Assembly: GCF_900108315.1 (NCBI RefSeq)
Contig: NZ_FNVB01000011.1
Span: forward strand, 88,522-152,521
DNA: 64,000 nucleotides
Origin: Saccharopolyspora kobensis
Lineage (GTDB): Bacteria > Actinomycetota > Actinomycetes > Mycobacteriales > Pseudonocardiaceae
Direction of reading: 5' to 3'
Shown: one piece after another, positions 16,732-24,696 of the stretch
Numbering within the stretch: position 1 is the stretch's first letter
Layout of the letters: each line of letters begins with the position of its first letter
Position numbers and translations under genes: made by a program
The notes under the pieces: generated by a model
Databases searched by the model: none
What the model was told of the DNA's origin: nothing
Seen by the model: the letters and a program-made list of their open reading frames with translations, nothing else

Positions 16732-16827
16732 TTGTCCCCAAGTTGTCCCCAGCTGTGCGGATGGCTGCTGCGAGTTATCCCCAGCTCGGTTCGATCTATC
16801 CACAGGTTGTCCCGAGCTTTGTCCACA
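16732..16827 (+). other. Cluster of DnaA-box-like 9-mers upstream of dnaB
   Basis: Same-strand matches to TTRTCCACA: TTGTCCCCA 16732-16740 and 16743-16751, TTATCCCCA 16775-16783, CTATCCACA 16796-16804, TTGTCCCGA 16807-16815, and the perfect TTGTCCACA 16819-16827. Weaker relatives lie at 16675-16690. The 415-base gap between rplI and dnaB holds this cluster and the rplI terminator but no gene. Confidence 0.6.
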
Positions 16828-16928
16828 GCTTGACTTGCCTGCTCCGAGCAGGCGATCTAGCTTCGCGCGCGTGCCCACGCGCCCACCGCGCGCGATGGTC
16901 TTGGCGCCGGAGGAGGTGACCGGGTCAG

Positions 16929-18326
16929 GTGGCGATGCCAGAGGAACCCGAAGACCCCTACTTCGACGATGACGAGGGCGGCGGCAGCGGTGCCGCTCGC
17001 ACCTTCGAGCGGCAGCCTCCGCAGGACCTCGCCGCGGAGCAGTCCGTGCTCGGCGGCATGATGCTGAGCAAGGACGCGATCGCCGACGTCGTCGAGGCCC
17101 TCAGCCCCAACGACTTCTACCGCCCGGCCCACCAGACGATCTACGACTGCATCCTGGACCTCTACGGCCGCGGCGAACCGGCGGACGCGATCACCGTGTC
17201 CGCCGAGCTGGAGCGCCGCCAGGAACTGCTCAAGGTCGGCGGCGCCCCCTACCTGCACACGCTGATCGCCACCGTGCCCACGGCGGCGAACGCGGGCTAC
17301 TACGCGGAGATCGTCGCGGAGAAGGCGATCCTGCGCCGGCTGGTCGAGGCGGGCACCCGCATCGTCCAGCTCGGCTACCACGGCTCCGAAGGCGCGGCGA
17401 TCGAGGAGATCGTGGACCGCGCCCAGGCGTCGATCTACGACGTCACGGAACGCCGCGCGAGCGAGGACTACCACGCCCTCGAAGAACTCCTCCAGCCGAC
17501 GATGGACGAGATCGACGCGATCGCGTCCCGAGGCGGCCAGTCCCAGGGCATCCCCACCGGCTTCGCCGACCTCGACGCCCTCACCAACGGCCTCCACGCA
17601 GGCCAGATGATCATCGTCGCGGCCCGTCCTGGTGTGGGTAAATCGACCCTGGGACTGGACTTCTGCCGGGCTGCTTCGGTGCAGCACGGGTTGGCGACCG
17701 TCATCTTCTCGCTGGAGATGGGGCGCACCGAGATCGTCATGCGCATGCTCTCCGCCGAGGCCCGGATCCGGCTCGGCGACATGCGCGGTGGCCGGATGAC
17801 CGATGACGACTGGACCCGGTTGGCGCGGCGGATGAGCGAGATCAGCGAGGCACCGATCTTCATCGACGACTCGCCGAACCTCACCATGATGGAGATCCGC
17901 GCCAAGGCGCGGCGGCTCAAGCAGCGGCACGACATCCAGCTCATCGTCGTGGACTACATGCAGCTGATGACCTCGGGCAAGCGCGTCGAGTCCCGTCAGC
18001 AGGAGGTCTCGGAGTTCTCCCGAAACCTCAAGCTGCTGGCCAAGGAGCTCGAAGTCCCGCTGGTCGCGATCTCCCAGCTCAACCGAGGCCCGGAACAGCG
18101 AACGGACAAGAAGCCGCAGCTCTCCGACCTCCGCGAGTCCGGCTCCCTGGAGCAGGACGCGGACATGGTGATCCTGATCCACCGCCCGGACGCCTTCGAG
18201 CGGGACGACCCGCGCATGGGCGAGGCGGACCTGATCCTGGCCAAGCACCGAGCCGGTCCGACGGCGACGATCACCGTCGCGCACCAGCTGCACTACAGCC
18301 GCTTCGTCGACATGGCCCAGGAGTAG
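16929..18326 (+). CDS. dnaB: Replicative DNA helicase DnaB
   Basis: A 465-residue hexameric helicase. The N-terminal DnaB domain starts at about residue 25 (PPQDLAAEQSVLGGMMLSKDAI). The RecA-like C-domain has Walker A ARPGVGKSTLGLDF, Walker B LIVVDYMQLM and the H4 region DLRESGSLEQDADMVILIHR. No intein interrupts it, although actinobacterial dnaB genes often carry one. The GTG at 16929 fits GGAGGAGGTGA at good spacing; the ATG at 16935 is an alternative. It lies behind a DnaA-box-like cluster. Confidence 0.96.
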   Translation: MAMPEEPEDPYFDDDEGGGSGAARTFERQPPQDLAAEQSVLGGMMLSKDAIADVVEALSPNDFYRPAHQTIYDCILDLYGRGEPADAITVSAELERRQELLKVGGAPYLHTLIATVPTAANAGYYAEIVAEKAILRRLVEAGTRIVQLGYHGSEGAAIEEIVDRAQASIYDVTERRASEDYHALEELLQPTMDEIDAIASRGGQSQGIPTGFADLDALTNGLHAGQMIIVAARPGVGKSTLGLDFCRAASVQHGLATVIFSLEMGRTEIVMRMLSAEARIRLGDMRGGRMTDDDWTRLARRMSEISEAPIFIDDSPNLTMMEIRAKARRLKQRHDIQLIVVDYMQLMTSGKRVESRQQEVSEFSRNLKLLAKELEVPLVAISQLNRGPEQRTDKKPQLSDLRESGSLEQDADMVILIHRPDAFERDDPRMGEADLILAKHRAGPTATITVAHQLHYSRFVDMAQE

Positions 18327-18393
18327 TCCCGGCTGCAGGTTGTTGGAACAGCGGCTGAGCGCTCGGTCCTCGGTCGACGCAGAGCACCATCGA

Positions 18394-19401
18394 TCAGCAG
18401 GCCCGGGTGCCTGACCGGGCAAACCGGTCCTGCGCAGGATCGGGGCCGTCCGGAAGTGGTTTCGGGCCGACCAGTTGCACCAGCACCGCGCCGGTCAGCA
18501 GGATCACCGCCCCGGCCACCTGCGTCAGGCCCAGCGCCTGGCCGAGCAGCAGCCAGGCCAGTACGGCGGCGACCAGCGGTTCCACCAGGGCCAGCACACT
18601 GGCCGAGGCCGGGGGCAGAGTGCGCAGCGCCCGAAGCCCGGCCAGGTAGGGCAGCACGGTGCCGGCCAGGGCCAGCACCAGCAGCGCCAGCCACACCGGA
18701 ATCCGCAGGCCGCCGAGTTCCACCGGGGCGTCGAGCAGGCCCGCGGGGAGCGTCCACGGCGGGGTGACGGCGCTGACCACCACCGCGCCGATCACCAGCC
18801 CGGCCGCGGTCAACCCGAACGTGTCGTGCCTGCTCGCACCGCGCTCACCGAGCAGGAAGTACCCGGCCGAGCAGATCGCCGCGGCCAGACCGCAGGCGAG
18901 GCCGAGCAGGTCGATTCGGGCTCCCCGCCCGAACTCCGCGACCAGCGCCAATCCGGCCACCGCCAGCCCGATACCCAGCCACACCAGACCGGGCAGCCGG
19001 GTGCGGCGCACCACCCGCACCCACAGCGCGACCAGCGCGGGTGCCAGATTGACCAGCACCATCGCCACCCCGACCGGGATCCGGGCCACGGCCAGGAAGA
19101 AGAACAGCTGCACTCCGGCGACGCCGAGCAGGCCGTAGCTGACCAGCGGCCACAGGTCGGCGCGACGGAACCGCAGCGCCTGCGGCCGCAGCACCACGAC
19201 CACTGGTGCCAGCAGCACCGCGGCCAGCGCGATCCGCGCCGAGGTCACTGCCATCGGGGACCAGCCCGTCGCCATCACCGTCTTGGCCAGCGGGCCGGAA
19301 CTCGCGAACAGCACCCACGAGCTCAAGCACAGCCCGGTCGCCTGGGCCTGGCGCGGTCTTCTCCAGTGCGGCCACAGTCCGCAGTCTGCCCCCGGGATCA
19401 C
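18394..19401 (-). CDS. EamA-family drug/metabolite exporter
   Basis: A membrane protein of about 335 residues with ten hydrophobic helices in two EamA repeats (repeat 1 starts SSWVLFASSGPLAKTVMATGWSPMAVTSARIALAAVLL; repeat 2 near FGLTAAGLVIGA). The C-terminal repeat shows PLVAAVLAWLLLGQAL, typical of the family. It probably exports a small metabolite. The start is uncertain: GTG 19401 is the best upstream candidate, but the much longer open frame beyond it is antisense to the WYL regulator region and not believed. Confidence 0.82.
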   Translation of the reverse strand: MIPGADCGLWPHWRRPRQAQATGLCLSSWVLFASSGPLAKTVMATGWSPMAVTSARIALAAVLLAPVVVVLRPQALRFRRADLWPLVSYGLLGVAGVQLFFFLAVARIPVGVAMVLVNLAPALVALWVRVVRRTRLPGLVWLGIGLAVAGLALVAEFGRGARIDLLGLACGLAAAICSAGYFLLGERGASRHDTFGLTAAGLVIGAVVVSAVTPPWTLPAGLLDAPVELGGLRIPVWLALLVLALAGTVLPYLAGLRALRTLPPASASVLALVEPLVAAVLAWLLLGQALGLTQVAGAVILLTGAVLVQLVGPKPLPDGPDPAQDRFARSGTRAC

Positions 19402-19466
19402 CTTCCTGAACAGCGATTTTCCGGCGGCAGATGTCGGCGCCGGTGTGCGAGCGTCCCGGCGCGTGA

Positions 19467-20444
19467 TCAGCCTTCCTGTCGTGCGTCGGCGTGGTCGGCG
19501 AGCCGGCTGGCCAGTGCTCGCACCAGGTCGCGGAGGGCGTCGGGTCGTTCGATGACGAACGGCCGGTCGAGGGCGGCGAGCAGGGGCGGTATCCATTCGA
19601 GGCGTTGTGCTCGGATCCGGGCCCGGAACCAGGGAGTGCCGGGGTCGATCTGCTCCAGCTTGGCGACGGACGGTGGGAGGACGGAGCGGATCTGCTCGGG
19701 CGTCGCTCGGATCCGCACGGACACCTCGTGCTCGTACGGCGTCTCGGCGATCGCGGTCAGCACCCGCTCGGCCGGGTCGAAGCCCGTTGGGGCGTCGAAC
19801 GTTCCGGGGCGCAGCTCGACGGTCGTGATCCGGTCGACGCGGAACGTGCGCACCTGCTCGCTGGCCGAGTCGAAGCCGGTCAGGTACCACCGCCCGGAGT
19901 GGGCCACGACCCCGTACGGGTGGACGACGCGTTCGCTGGCGCCGCCGTGACCGGCGGTGTAGCCGAGATCGACCGGGCGTCGATCCCGCGCCGCTTCCGC
20001 GACGGTGAGCAGGACCTCGGCTTCCGCCGTGAGCGCCGATCGCGCGGGCGCGGTGAAGTCGGCGATCTCCAGCAGCGCGTCGAGCCGGCGGCCTAGAGCT
20101 CCGGGCAGCACCCGGCGGACTTTCGCGACCGCGCTCTCGGCGGCCGCGGCCGAGGTGCTGAGCAACCCGGCGCGGCGGCCCGCGACCAGGCCGAGCAGGA
20201 CGGCGAGCGCCTCCTCGTCGGTGAGCATCAGCGGCGGCATCCGATAGCCCGGCGCCAGGCGGTACCCGCCGTGCCGCCCGCGCACCGAGCGGACCGGGAT
20301 GTCCAGGTCCAGGAGATGACCGACGTAGCGGCGGACCGTGCGCTCGTCCACGTCGAGTCGTTCGGCGAGCTCGGCGACGGTCCGGGTGCCTCCGCGCTGG
20401 AGGATCTCCAGCAATGCCAGTACGCGGGCGATCGGCCGAGTCAC
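19467..20444 (-). CDS. HTH/WYL-domain transcriptional regulator
   Basis: A 325-residue YafY-like regulator. The N-terminal HTH (VLALLEILQRGGTRTVAELAERLDVDERTVRRYVGHL) is followed by a WYL domain with HPYGVVAHSGRWYLTGFDSASEQVRTFRVDRI. It diverges from a glyoxalase-type gene, and an inverted repeat lies between the two starts, so that gene is the likely target. Downstream on the same strand is the EamA exporter, which could be part of the same control unit. Confidence 0.88.
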   Translation of the reverse strand: MTRPIARVLALLEILQRGGTRTVAELAERLDVDERTVRRYVGHLLDLDIPVRSVRGRHGGYRLAPGYRMPPLMLTDEEALAVLLGLVAGRRAGLLSTSAAAAESAVAKVRRVLPGALGRRLDALLEIADFTAPARSALTAEAEVLLTVAEAARDRRPVDLGYTAGHGGASERVVHPYGVVAHSGRWYLTGFDSASEQVRTFRVDRITTVELRPGTFDAPTGFDPAERVLTAIAETPYEHEVSVRIRATPEQIRSVLPPSVAKLEQIDPGTPWFRARIRAQRLEWIPPLLAALDRPFVIERPDALRDLVRALASRLADHADARQEG

Positions 20445-20446
20445 CG

Positions 20447-20476
20447 CAAGATCCTCCCAATACCGGGCGGATCCTG
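20447..20476. promoter_or_regulatory. Inverted repeat between WYL regulator and VOC gene
   Basis: CAAGATCC (20447-20454) and GGATCCTG (20469-20476) form an inverted repeat with one mismatch and a 14-bp spacer, right at the regulator start. It is the likely operator of the divergent pair. Confidence 0.55.
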
Positions 20477-20547
20477 TCCACTATTGCTCCTAACGTGGCC
20501 GGTGACCCCTCGGGAGGGAGCGCCCTCCCAGGCAGGAAGGACCCACC

Positions 20548-20952
20548 GTGCAGCTTGTTTCCGTCCGCGTCATCACCAACGACGTCGCCCGCCTTGTCGA
20601 GTTCTACGAGCAGGTGACCGGCCTCGATGCGCGTCGGCCCGCCGAGCAGTTCGCCGAGCTCGTAGGCCCGTCGTGCACCTTGGCCATCGGCAGTGCCGAG
20701 ACGATGGCGCTGTTCAGCGCCGGGGCCGCCGTACCCGAGTCGAACCGGACCGCGATCCTCGAATTCCTCGTCGAGGACGTCGACCGGGAGCACGAACGGC
20801 TGACGAGCCTGGCTGCCGCGCCCGAGGTCGTGCAGGAGCCGACCACGATGCCGTGGGGGAACCGCTCCCTGCTGTTCCGCGATCCCGACGGCAACCTGGT
20901 CAACTTCTTCACCCCGCTCACCGACGAGGCCCGCGCAAGGCTCGCCCGCTGA
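20548..20952 (+). CDS. VOC-superfamily (glyoxalase/bleomycin-resistance-like) protein
   Basis: A 134-residue protein with two beta-alpha-beta-beta-beta halves of the vicinal oxygen chelate fold. It starts MQLVSVRVITNDVARLVEFYEQVTGLDARR and ends LLFRDPDGNLVNFFTPL, the usual C-terminal glutamate/asparagine region. Members bind metals or drugs or act as lyases; the substrate is unknown. GTG 20548 has AGGAAGG seven bases upstream. Controlled presumably by the divergent WYL regulator. Confidence 0.85.
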   Translation: MQLVSVRVITNDVARLVEFYEQVTGLDARRPAEQFAELVGPSCTLAIGSAETMALFSAGAAVPESNRTAILEFLVEDVDREHERLTSLAAAPEVVQEPTTMPWGNRSLLFRDPDGNLVNFFTPLTDEARARLAR

Positions 20953-21076
20953 CCGGCCGCGTCAGCATCGGACCAGCCGTTTTCGGCACGGCACGCGAAC
21001 CACAGCGCCGGGACAGCCATGCGTCGCAAGGGATTCGCTGCCCTTGGCGCCCCGAGATCTCGCGCGGAGTGCTCAG

Positions 21077-22210
21077 CTACGACGAGGTCGGGCTGTCCGA
21101 GCAGCGGGGCTGGAAGAAGTCGAGCATCTTCCGGCTGGCGTCCGGGGCCATCAGCAGTTCCTGCAGATCCGCGGACATCCGGGCGGCCGCGCTGGTGCGC
21201 TCGAACATCTCGCGTTCGTATTCCCTTGCGGCGGCGGGGAAGTCGTCCGGGTGCTCGGCCAGCGCGAGGCCGAGCAGGGCGCCGTCGAGCAGCGCCATGT
21301 TGGCGCCCTCTCCCACCGGTGGCATCAGGTGGGCGGCGTCCCCGATCAGCGTGACGTCCGGCTTCGGCGGCCAGGTCAGGCCGACCGGGAGCGTGGTGAT
21401 CGACCGCGGCACGACCGTGTCGTCGCAGGCCGCGATCAGCGCGGTGATCCGCGGGTCCCAGCCGGGGAGCAGCTCGATGAGCCGCGCGCGGGCGGCGGGC
21501 GGGTCGTCGAACGGGATTCCGCTGGTGTCGAACCAGTTCTCGGCGGTGTTGTAGAAGCTGATGCCGATGCGGACGCGGCCGTCACGGTTGCGCTGCGCGG
21601 CGAGCGAGATGCCGTCGCCGAGCACCCAGTAGTTGCCGCGCCCGACCATCGCCGCGAGGTCGGGGTGCGTGCGGTCGACGTCGGGAATGCCGACCTCGAC
21701 GACGTTCTGGCCGATGTGCGCCGGGCGGGCGTCGGTGAGCAGCGCGCGGACTCGGGAGTTCGCGCCGTCGGCGCCGACCAGCAGGTCGTACGTCGCAGTG
21801 CTGCCGTCGGCGAAGTGCAGCACGCCGTTGTCGGCTGATTCGAACGCTCGCCCCCAGCGCACGGCGCCTGCGGGGAGCGAATCCAGCAGCAGGTCGCGCA
21901 GATCGGCGCGGTCGACCTCGGGTCGTTCGAGCGGAGCGTCGTCGGGCGTGTCCTCTTGGAGCAGGAGGGTTCCGTCCGGTTCGAGGAGGCGCATGTCCTG
22001 GCCTTCGCTCCGCGCGATCGCGTGGAACTCGTCGATCAGGCCGGCCTCGCGCAGCGCCCGCTGGCCGGAGTGGATGTCGAGCATGCCGCCCTGACCGCGC
22101 GCGTCGCGCGACGGTTCCCGTTCGTGCAGCACGGCGTCGATGCCGTTCACGTGCAGCACCCGGGCAAGGGCCAGACCGCCCAGGCCGGCTCCGACGATGG
22201 CGATGGTCAT
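21077..22210 (-). CDS. FAD-dependent monooxygenase, TetX-like
   Basis: A 377-residue class A flavoprotein hydroxylase. Seen: the Rossmann motif GAGLGGLALARVLHVNGIDAVLHERE at the N-terminus, the DG motif GADGANSRVR in the middle, and GDAAHLMPPVGEGANMALLDG near residue 300. It is closest in layout to the TetX-like group (aromatic or tetracycline hydroxylation), but the substrate is not decided by sequence. ATG 22210 follows GAAGGAGGG. It diverges from a TetR regulator across a palindrome, a typical repressor/detoxification-enzyme pair. Confidence 0.88.
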   Translation of the reverse strand: MTIAIVGAGLGGLALARVLHVNGIDAVLHEREPSRDARGQGGMLDIHSGQRALREAGLIDEFHAIARSEGQDMRLLEPDGTLLLQEDTPDDAPLERPEVDRADLRDLLLDSLPAGAVRWGRAFESADNGVLHFADGSTATYDLLVGADGANSRVRALLTDARPAHIGQNVVEVGIPDVDRTHPDLAAMVGRGNYWVLGDGISLAAQRNRDGRVRIGISFYNTAENWFDTSGIPFDDPPAARARLIELLPGWDPRITALIAACDDTVVPRSITTLPVGLTWPPKPDVTLIGDAAHLMPPVGEGANMALLDGALLGLALAEHPDDFPAAAREYEREMFERTSAAARMSADLQELLMAPDASRKMLDFFQPRCSDSPTSS

Positions 22211-22239
22211 GGTTCCCTCCTTCGATACGGCGTACTGAT

Positions 22240-22254
22240 CGATACACTGTATCG
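22240..22254. promoter_or_regulatory. Palindromic operator of TetR/monooxygenase pair
   Basis: CGATACA-C-TGTATCG is a perfect 7-bp dyad around 22247. Partial copies (TTCGATACGG at 22221, GGTGTATCG at 22263) flank it between the two divergent starts. Confidence 0.75.
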
Positions 22255-22279
22255 GCCGATGCGGTGTATCGTCACCGGC

Positions 22280-22960
22280 ATGTTGGTGTGGGAGAGGCCG
22301 GAGCCGCCGAATCGACCCGCGCCGGCCCCGTTGAGCCGGGAGCGGATCGTGCGAGCGGCGATCGGGCTGGCCGACGCGGACGGCCTGGATGCGGTCTCGC
22401 TGCGCAAGGTCGCCACCGCGCTGGACGTCCGCCCGATGCGGCTCTACGGCTACATCGCGAGCAAGGAGGAGCTGCTCGACCTGATGGTCGACGCGGTGCA
22501 CGCCGAGATCCGGCCGGTCGGAGACGGTTGGCGGGAGGTGCTCCGGTCCCTCGCCGAAGTCACTCGGCACGCCGCGCACGAGCACGAATGGCTCGCCGAC
22601 CTGCTGGGCGGCCGACCTCAGCTCGGGCCGCACGCGCTGGCCAGCGGGGAAGCCGTGCTGGCCGCGCTGGGCGAGGTCGACGTGGACGCGGTCATGCCGG
22701 TGGTCGCCGCGGTCAACGCGTACGTGATCGGCGCGGTGCGCCGGGAGATCGCCGAGCGGCGGGCCGAGCGGGCCACCGGGATGGACGAGAAGCGCTGGCA
22801 GGCCGCGCTCGGGCCGTATCTGGAGCGGACCTTCGCCACCGGCCGGTTCCCCGCGATGGCCGCGGTGGTGCGCGATGCCGCCCACCTGGACGCCGACGAG
22901 ACCTTCCGGATCGGCCTCGAGTTCCTGCTCGACGGCATCGGAGCCAGCATCGCGAGGTGA
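22280..22960 (+). CDS. TetR-family repressor with TetR_C domain
   Basis: A 226-residue regulator. The helix-turn-helix lies at about residues 20-60 (RERIVRAAIGLADADGLDAVSLRKVATALDVRPMRLYGYIASKEELLDLM), followed by a TetR_C-type ligand domain. ATG 22280 is chosen; ATG 22259 would place the start inside the operator region. Divergent from the TetX-like monooxygenase, which it probably represses. Confidence 0.88.
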   Translation: MLVWERPEPPNRPAPAPLSRERIVRAAIGLADADGLDAVSLRKVATALDVRPMRLYGYIASKEELLDLMVDAVHAEIRPVGDGWREVLRSLAEVTRHAAHEHEWLADLLGGRPQLGPHALASGEAVLAALGEVDVDAVMPVVAAVNAYVIGAVRREIAERRAERATGMDEKRWQAALGPYLERTFATGRFPAMAAVVRDAAHLDADETFRIGLEFLLDGIGASIAR

Positions 22961-23001
22961 CCGCTCAAGCCGCCGCGGGGCGGAGGCCGTTCAGCGGGGC
23001 T

Positions 23002-23442
23002 TCATCGCCGCTGGTGGTGCGTGAGCAGTTGGGCGAGCAGGCGGGTCAAGGTCTGGCGGTCCTCGGCCGGGAGCGGCCCGAGCAGGTCGTCCTGCACCTC
23101 GTCGAGCGCTCGGTCCAGGCGCTGCAGCTGCTTGGTGCCCGCCTTGGTGACGGTCACGATGTTGCGCCTCCGATCGTCCGGGTCGGGGGACCGCTCGACG
23201 GCGCCCTGCTCGGCCAGTTCGTTGATCGCCGCCACCACGTCGCTGCGGTCCATGCTGCACCGGCGGCCGAGTTCGGCCTGGCTGGCCGCGCCGAACTCGT
23301 CCAGCGCGGCCAGGATCCGGTAGTGGTAGCCGCGCGCGCCCGCCTCGGCGAAGCCGTCGGACACCAACCGCGCGCTGTGCACCGCCAACTGGCTGAGCAG
23401 CCAGCTCGGCTTCGCGGTTAGGCGTGAGGGCGTCTTGTCCAC
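23002..23442 (-). CDS. MarR-family transcriptional regulator
   Basis: A 146-residue winged-helix regulator. The recognition region AASQAELGRRCSMDRSDVVAAINELAEQGAVERSPDPDDRRRNIVTVTKAG is a textbook MarR winged helix, flanked by dimerisation helices. GTG 23442 gives MDKTPSRLTAKPSWLL. It diverges from a SnoaL-like gene over three tandem operator copies, so it likely represses that gene and itself. Confidence 0.9.
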   Translation of the reverse strand: MDKTPSRLTAKPSWLLSQLAVHSARLVSDGFAEAGARGYHYRILAALDEFGAASQAELGRRCSMDRSDVVAAINELAEQGAVERSPDPDDRRRNIVTVTKAGTKQLQRLDRALDEVQDDLLGPLPAEDRQTLTRLLAQLLTHHQRR

Positions 23443-23457
23443 GGCGACCACCCTACA

Positions 23458-23519
23458 TCGTTGGCCGGGCCAACGAATGTGTGTATCGTTGGCCGCGCCA
23501 ATGTTGGACCAGCCAACGA
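23458..23519. promoter_or_regulatory. Three tandem MarR operators
   Basis: Site 1 is the perfect palindrome TCGTTGGCC-G-GGCCAACGA (23458-23476). Site 2 (TCGTTGGCCGCGCCAATG, 23486-23503) and site 3 (GTTGGACCAGCCAACGA, 23503-23519) are imperfect copies. They fill the whole space between the divergent starts. Confidence 0.85.
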
Positions 23520-23529
23520 AGGGGGCGTC

Positions 23530-23937
23530 ATGCCCACGGATATCGCGGACCGCATCGAGATCGCCGACCTGTTCACCCGCCTCGCGCGCCTGCTGGACGA
23601 GAAGCGGTGGGCGGAAACCGGCGACGTCTTCGCCGACGATGTGGCGGTGCACTCGCCGCGCGGGGGCGAACTCCGCGGCATCGACGAAGTCACCGGCTAC
23701 CTGAGCCGGTCCGACGATGAAGCGCAGCGCACCCAGCACATGACCGCTGACCTGCAGGTGAACGTCACCGGCGACGAGGCGACTGCCTCGGCGAACTCGC
23801 TCGTGCACTTCTACCGCGACGGCCGGGCCCCGCACCAGACCAGCGGGCTGCGGCTGTTCTGCACCACTGTGCGCACGCCGGTGGGCTGGCGAATCCGCGA
23901 CTACCGGATCGTGCCCGCGTGGACGCGCGAGAACTGA
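23530..23937 (+). CDS. SnoaL-like (NTF2-fold) protein
   Basis: A 135-residue protein starting MPTDIADRIEIADLFTRLARLLDEKRWAETGDVFADDVAVHSP, the standard opening of SnoaL_4-type NTF2-like proteins. The fold is a cone-shaped barrel used by polyketide cyclases, isomerases and ligand-binding proteins. No biosynthetic partners lie nearby, so its reaction cannot be named. Under likely MarR control. Confidence 0.82.
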   Translation: MPTDIADRIEIADLFTRLARLLDEKRWAETGDVFADDVAVHSPRGGELRGIDEVTGYLSRSDDEAQRTQHMTADLQVNVTGDEATASANSLVHFYRDGRAPHQTSGLRLFCTTVRTPVGWRIRDYRIVPAWTREN

Positions 23938-24000
23938 TCTCCCGCGCTTGGAGGACAGGCGGCCAGGGGCCCGGAGGCGTTGCTTCCAGGGCCCCGGCTG

Positions 24001-24504
24001 TCAGCGCTGGTCCAGATCCGGGCGCGTGAGCCTGAACCGGGCTGCGTTCTCGTCGGTCGCCCAGCGGTGGAAACCGGCCTTCTCCAGGACGCGGACCGAG
24101 GACGGGTTCGACAGTTCCACGTTGGCGGACACGGTGTGGACGTCGGGTGCGGTGAGGGCGAACTCCGCCAGCGCGCGAGTGGCCTCGGTGGCGTAGCCGC
24201 GGCCGCGGCGGGAGGCCACGATGCCGTACCCGATCTCGACGACGCCGTTGCTCGGCGGCCAGAACAGGCCGATCGAGCCCACCACCGAGCCGCTCTCGCG
24301 CTCGACGACCAGCCGGTGGCCGTGCGCACCGAGCCAGGCGGGGTTCTGGTCGAGGAGACCGGCGATCACGCGATCGCCCTCGGCGGGGAAGTCCTCCGCC
24401 CAGTGCGCGGACCGGATGCCGTCGCGGACCGCGGTGGCCTCGCTGGGTGTCCAGGTCCGCAGGACGAGGCGCTCGGTGATCACATCGGCGGGTGAAGAAG
24501 ACAC
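24001..24504 (-). CDS. GNAT-family N-acetyltransferase (RimJ/RimL type)
   Basis: A 167-residue acetyltransferase. It begins ITERLVLRTWTPSEATAVRDGI as in RimL-like enzymes. The acetyl-CoA loop is VASRRGRGYATEATRALAEFAL, and the C-terminal ELSNPSSVRVLEKAGF is the typical beta-bulge motif. GTG 24504 follows CAGGAGAAAGC. A possible leader ORF and a hairpin lie just upstream (24517-24604). The substrate may be a protein N-terminus or a small molecule. Confidence 0.85.
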   Translation of the reverse strand: MSSSPADVITERLVLRTWTPSEATAVRDGIRSAHWAEDFPAEGDRVIAGLLDQNPAWLGAHGHRLVVERESGSVVGSIGLFWPPSNGVVEIGYGIVASRRGRGYATEATRALAEFALTAPDVHTVSANVELSNPSSVRVLEKAGFHRWATDENAARFRLTRPDLDQR

Positions 24505-24516
24505 GTGCTTTCTCCT

Positions 24517-24532
24517 GGTCGTTGGAACGACC
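24517..24532 (-). promoter_or_regulatory. Hairpin in GNAT leader
   Basis: GGTCGTT-GG-AACGACC is a perfect 7-bp inverted repeat directly ahead of the GNAT ribosome site (CAGGAG), between the leader ORF and the gene. It could gate translation of the acetyltransferase. Confidence 0.5.
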
Positions 24533-24547
24533 CGGACCGCGCTTCGA

Positions 24548-24604
24548 CTAGTGCGCGGGCCGGATGAGGGCATGCTGATGAGGGCCGGTGGCGGCCATAT
24601 TCAT
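24548..24604 (-). CDS. Possible 18-residue leader peptide upstream of the GNAT gene
   Basis: A short frame (MNMAATGPHQHALIRPAH) begins at ATG 24604, three to five bases after GGGGAGG (24609-24615), and ends at TAG 24548-24550. This is 43 bases before the acetyltransferase start. It contains three histidine codons, two of them around a glutamine (CAT CAG CAT). A strong ribosome site in front of such a short frame, plus the hairpin behind it, suggests a regulatory uORF. Coding is not proven. Confidence 0.4.
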   Translation of the reverse strand: MNMAATGPHQHALIRPAH

Positions 24605-24696
24605 CAACCTCCCCATCCAGTGATCGCGCTCCTGTCGAGACGGTAGCGGCGATTCCCCGGTCACGGCAACAGATTTCGCGCGTCCGCTGGAGGCCC

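Noticed and set aside
16929..18326. Intein in dnaB
   Set aside because: The helicase reads through without insertion; its length and P-loop region are normal.
18394..20793. 799-codon minus-strand frame as one giant EamA fusion
   Set aside because: The N-terminal 400 codons are antisense to the WYL-VOC intergenic region and VOC gene, and in another frame of the WYL gene. Only the C-terminal 335 codons are transporter-like.
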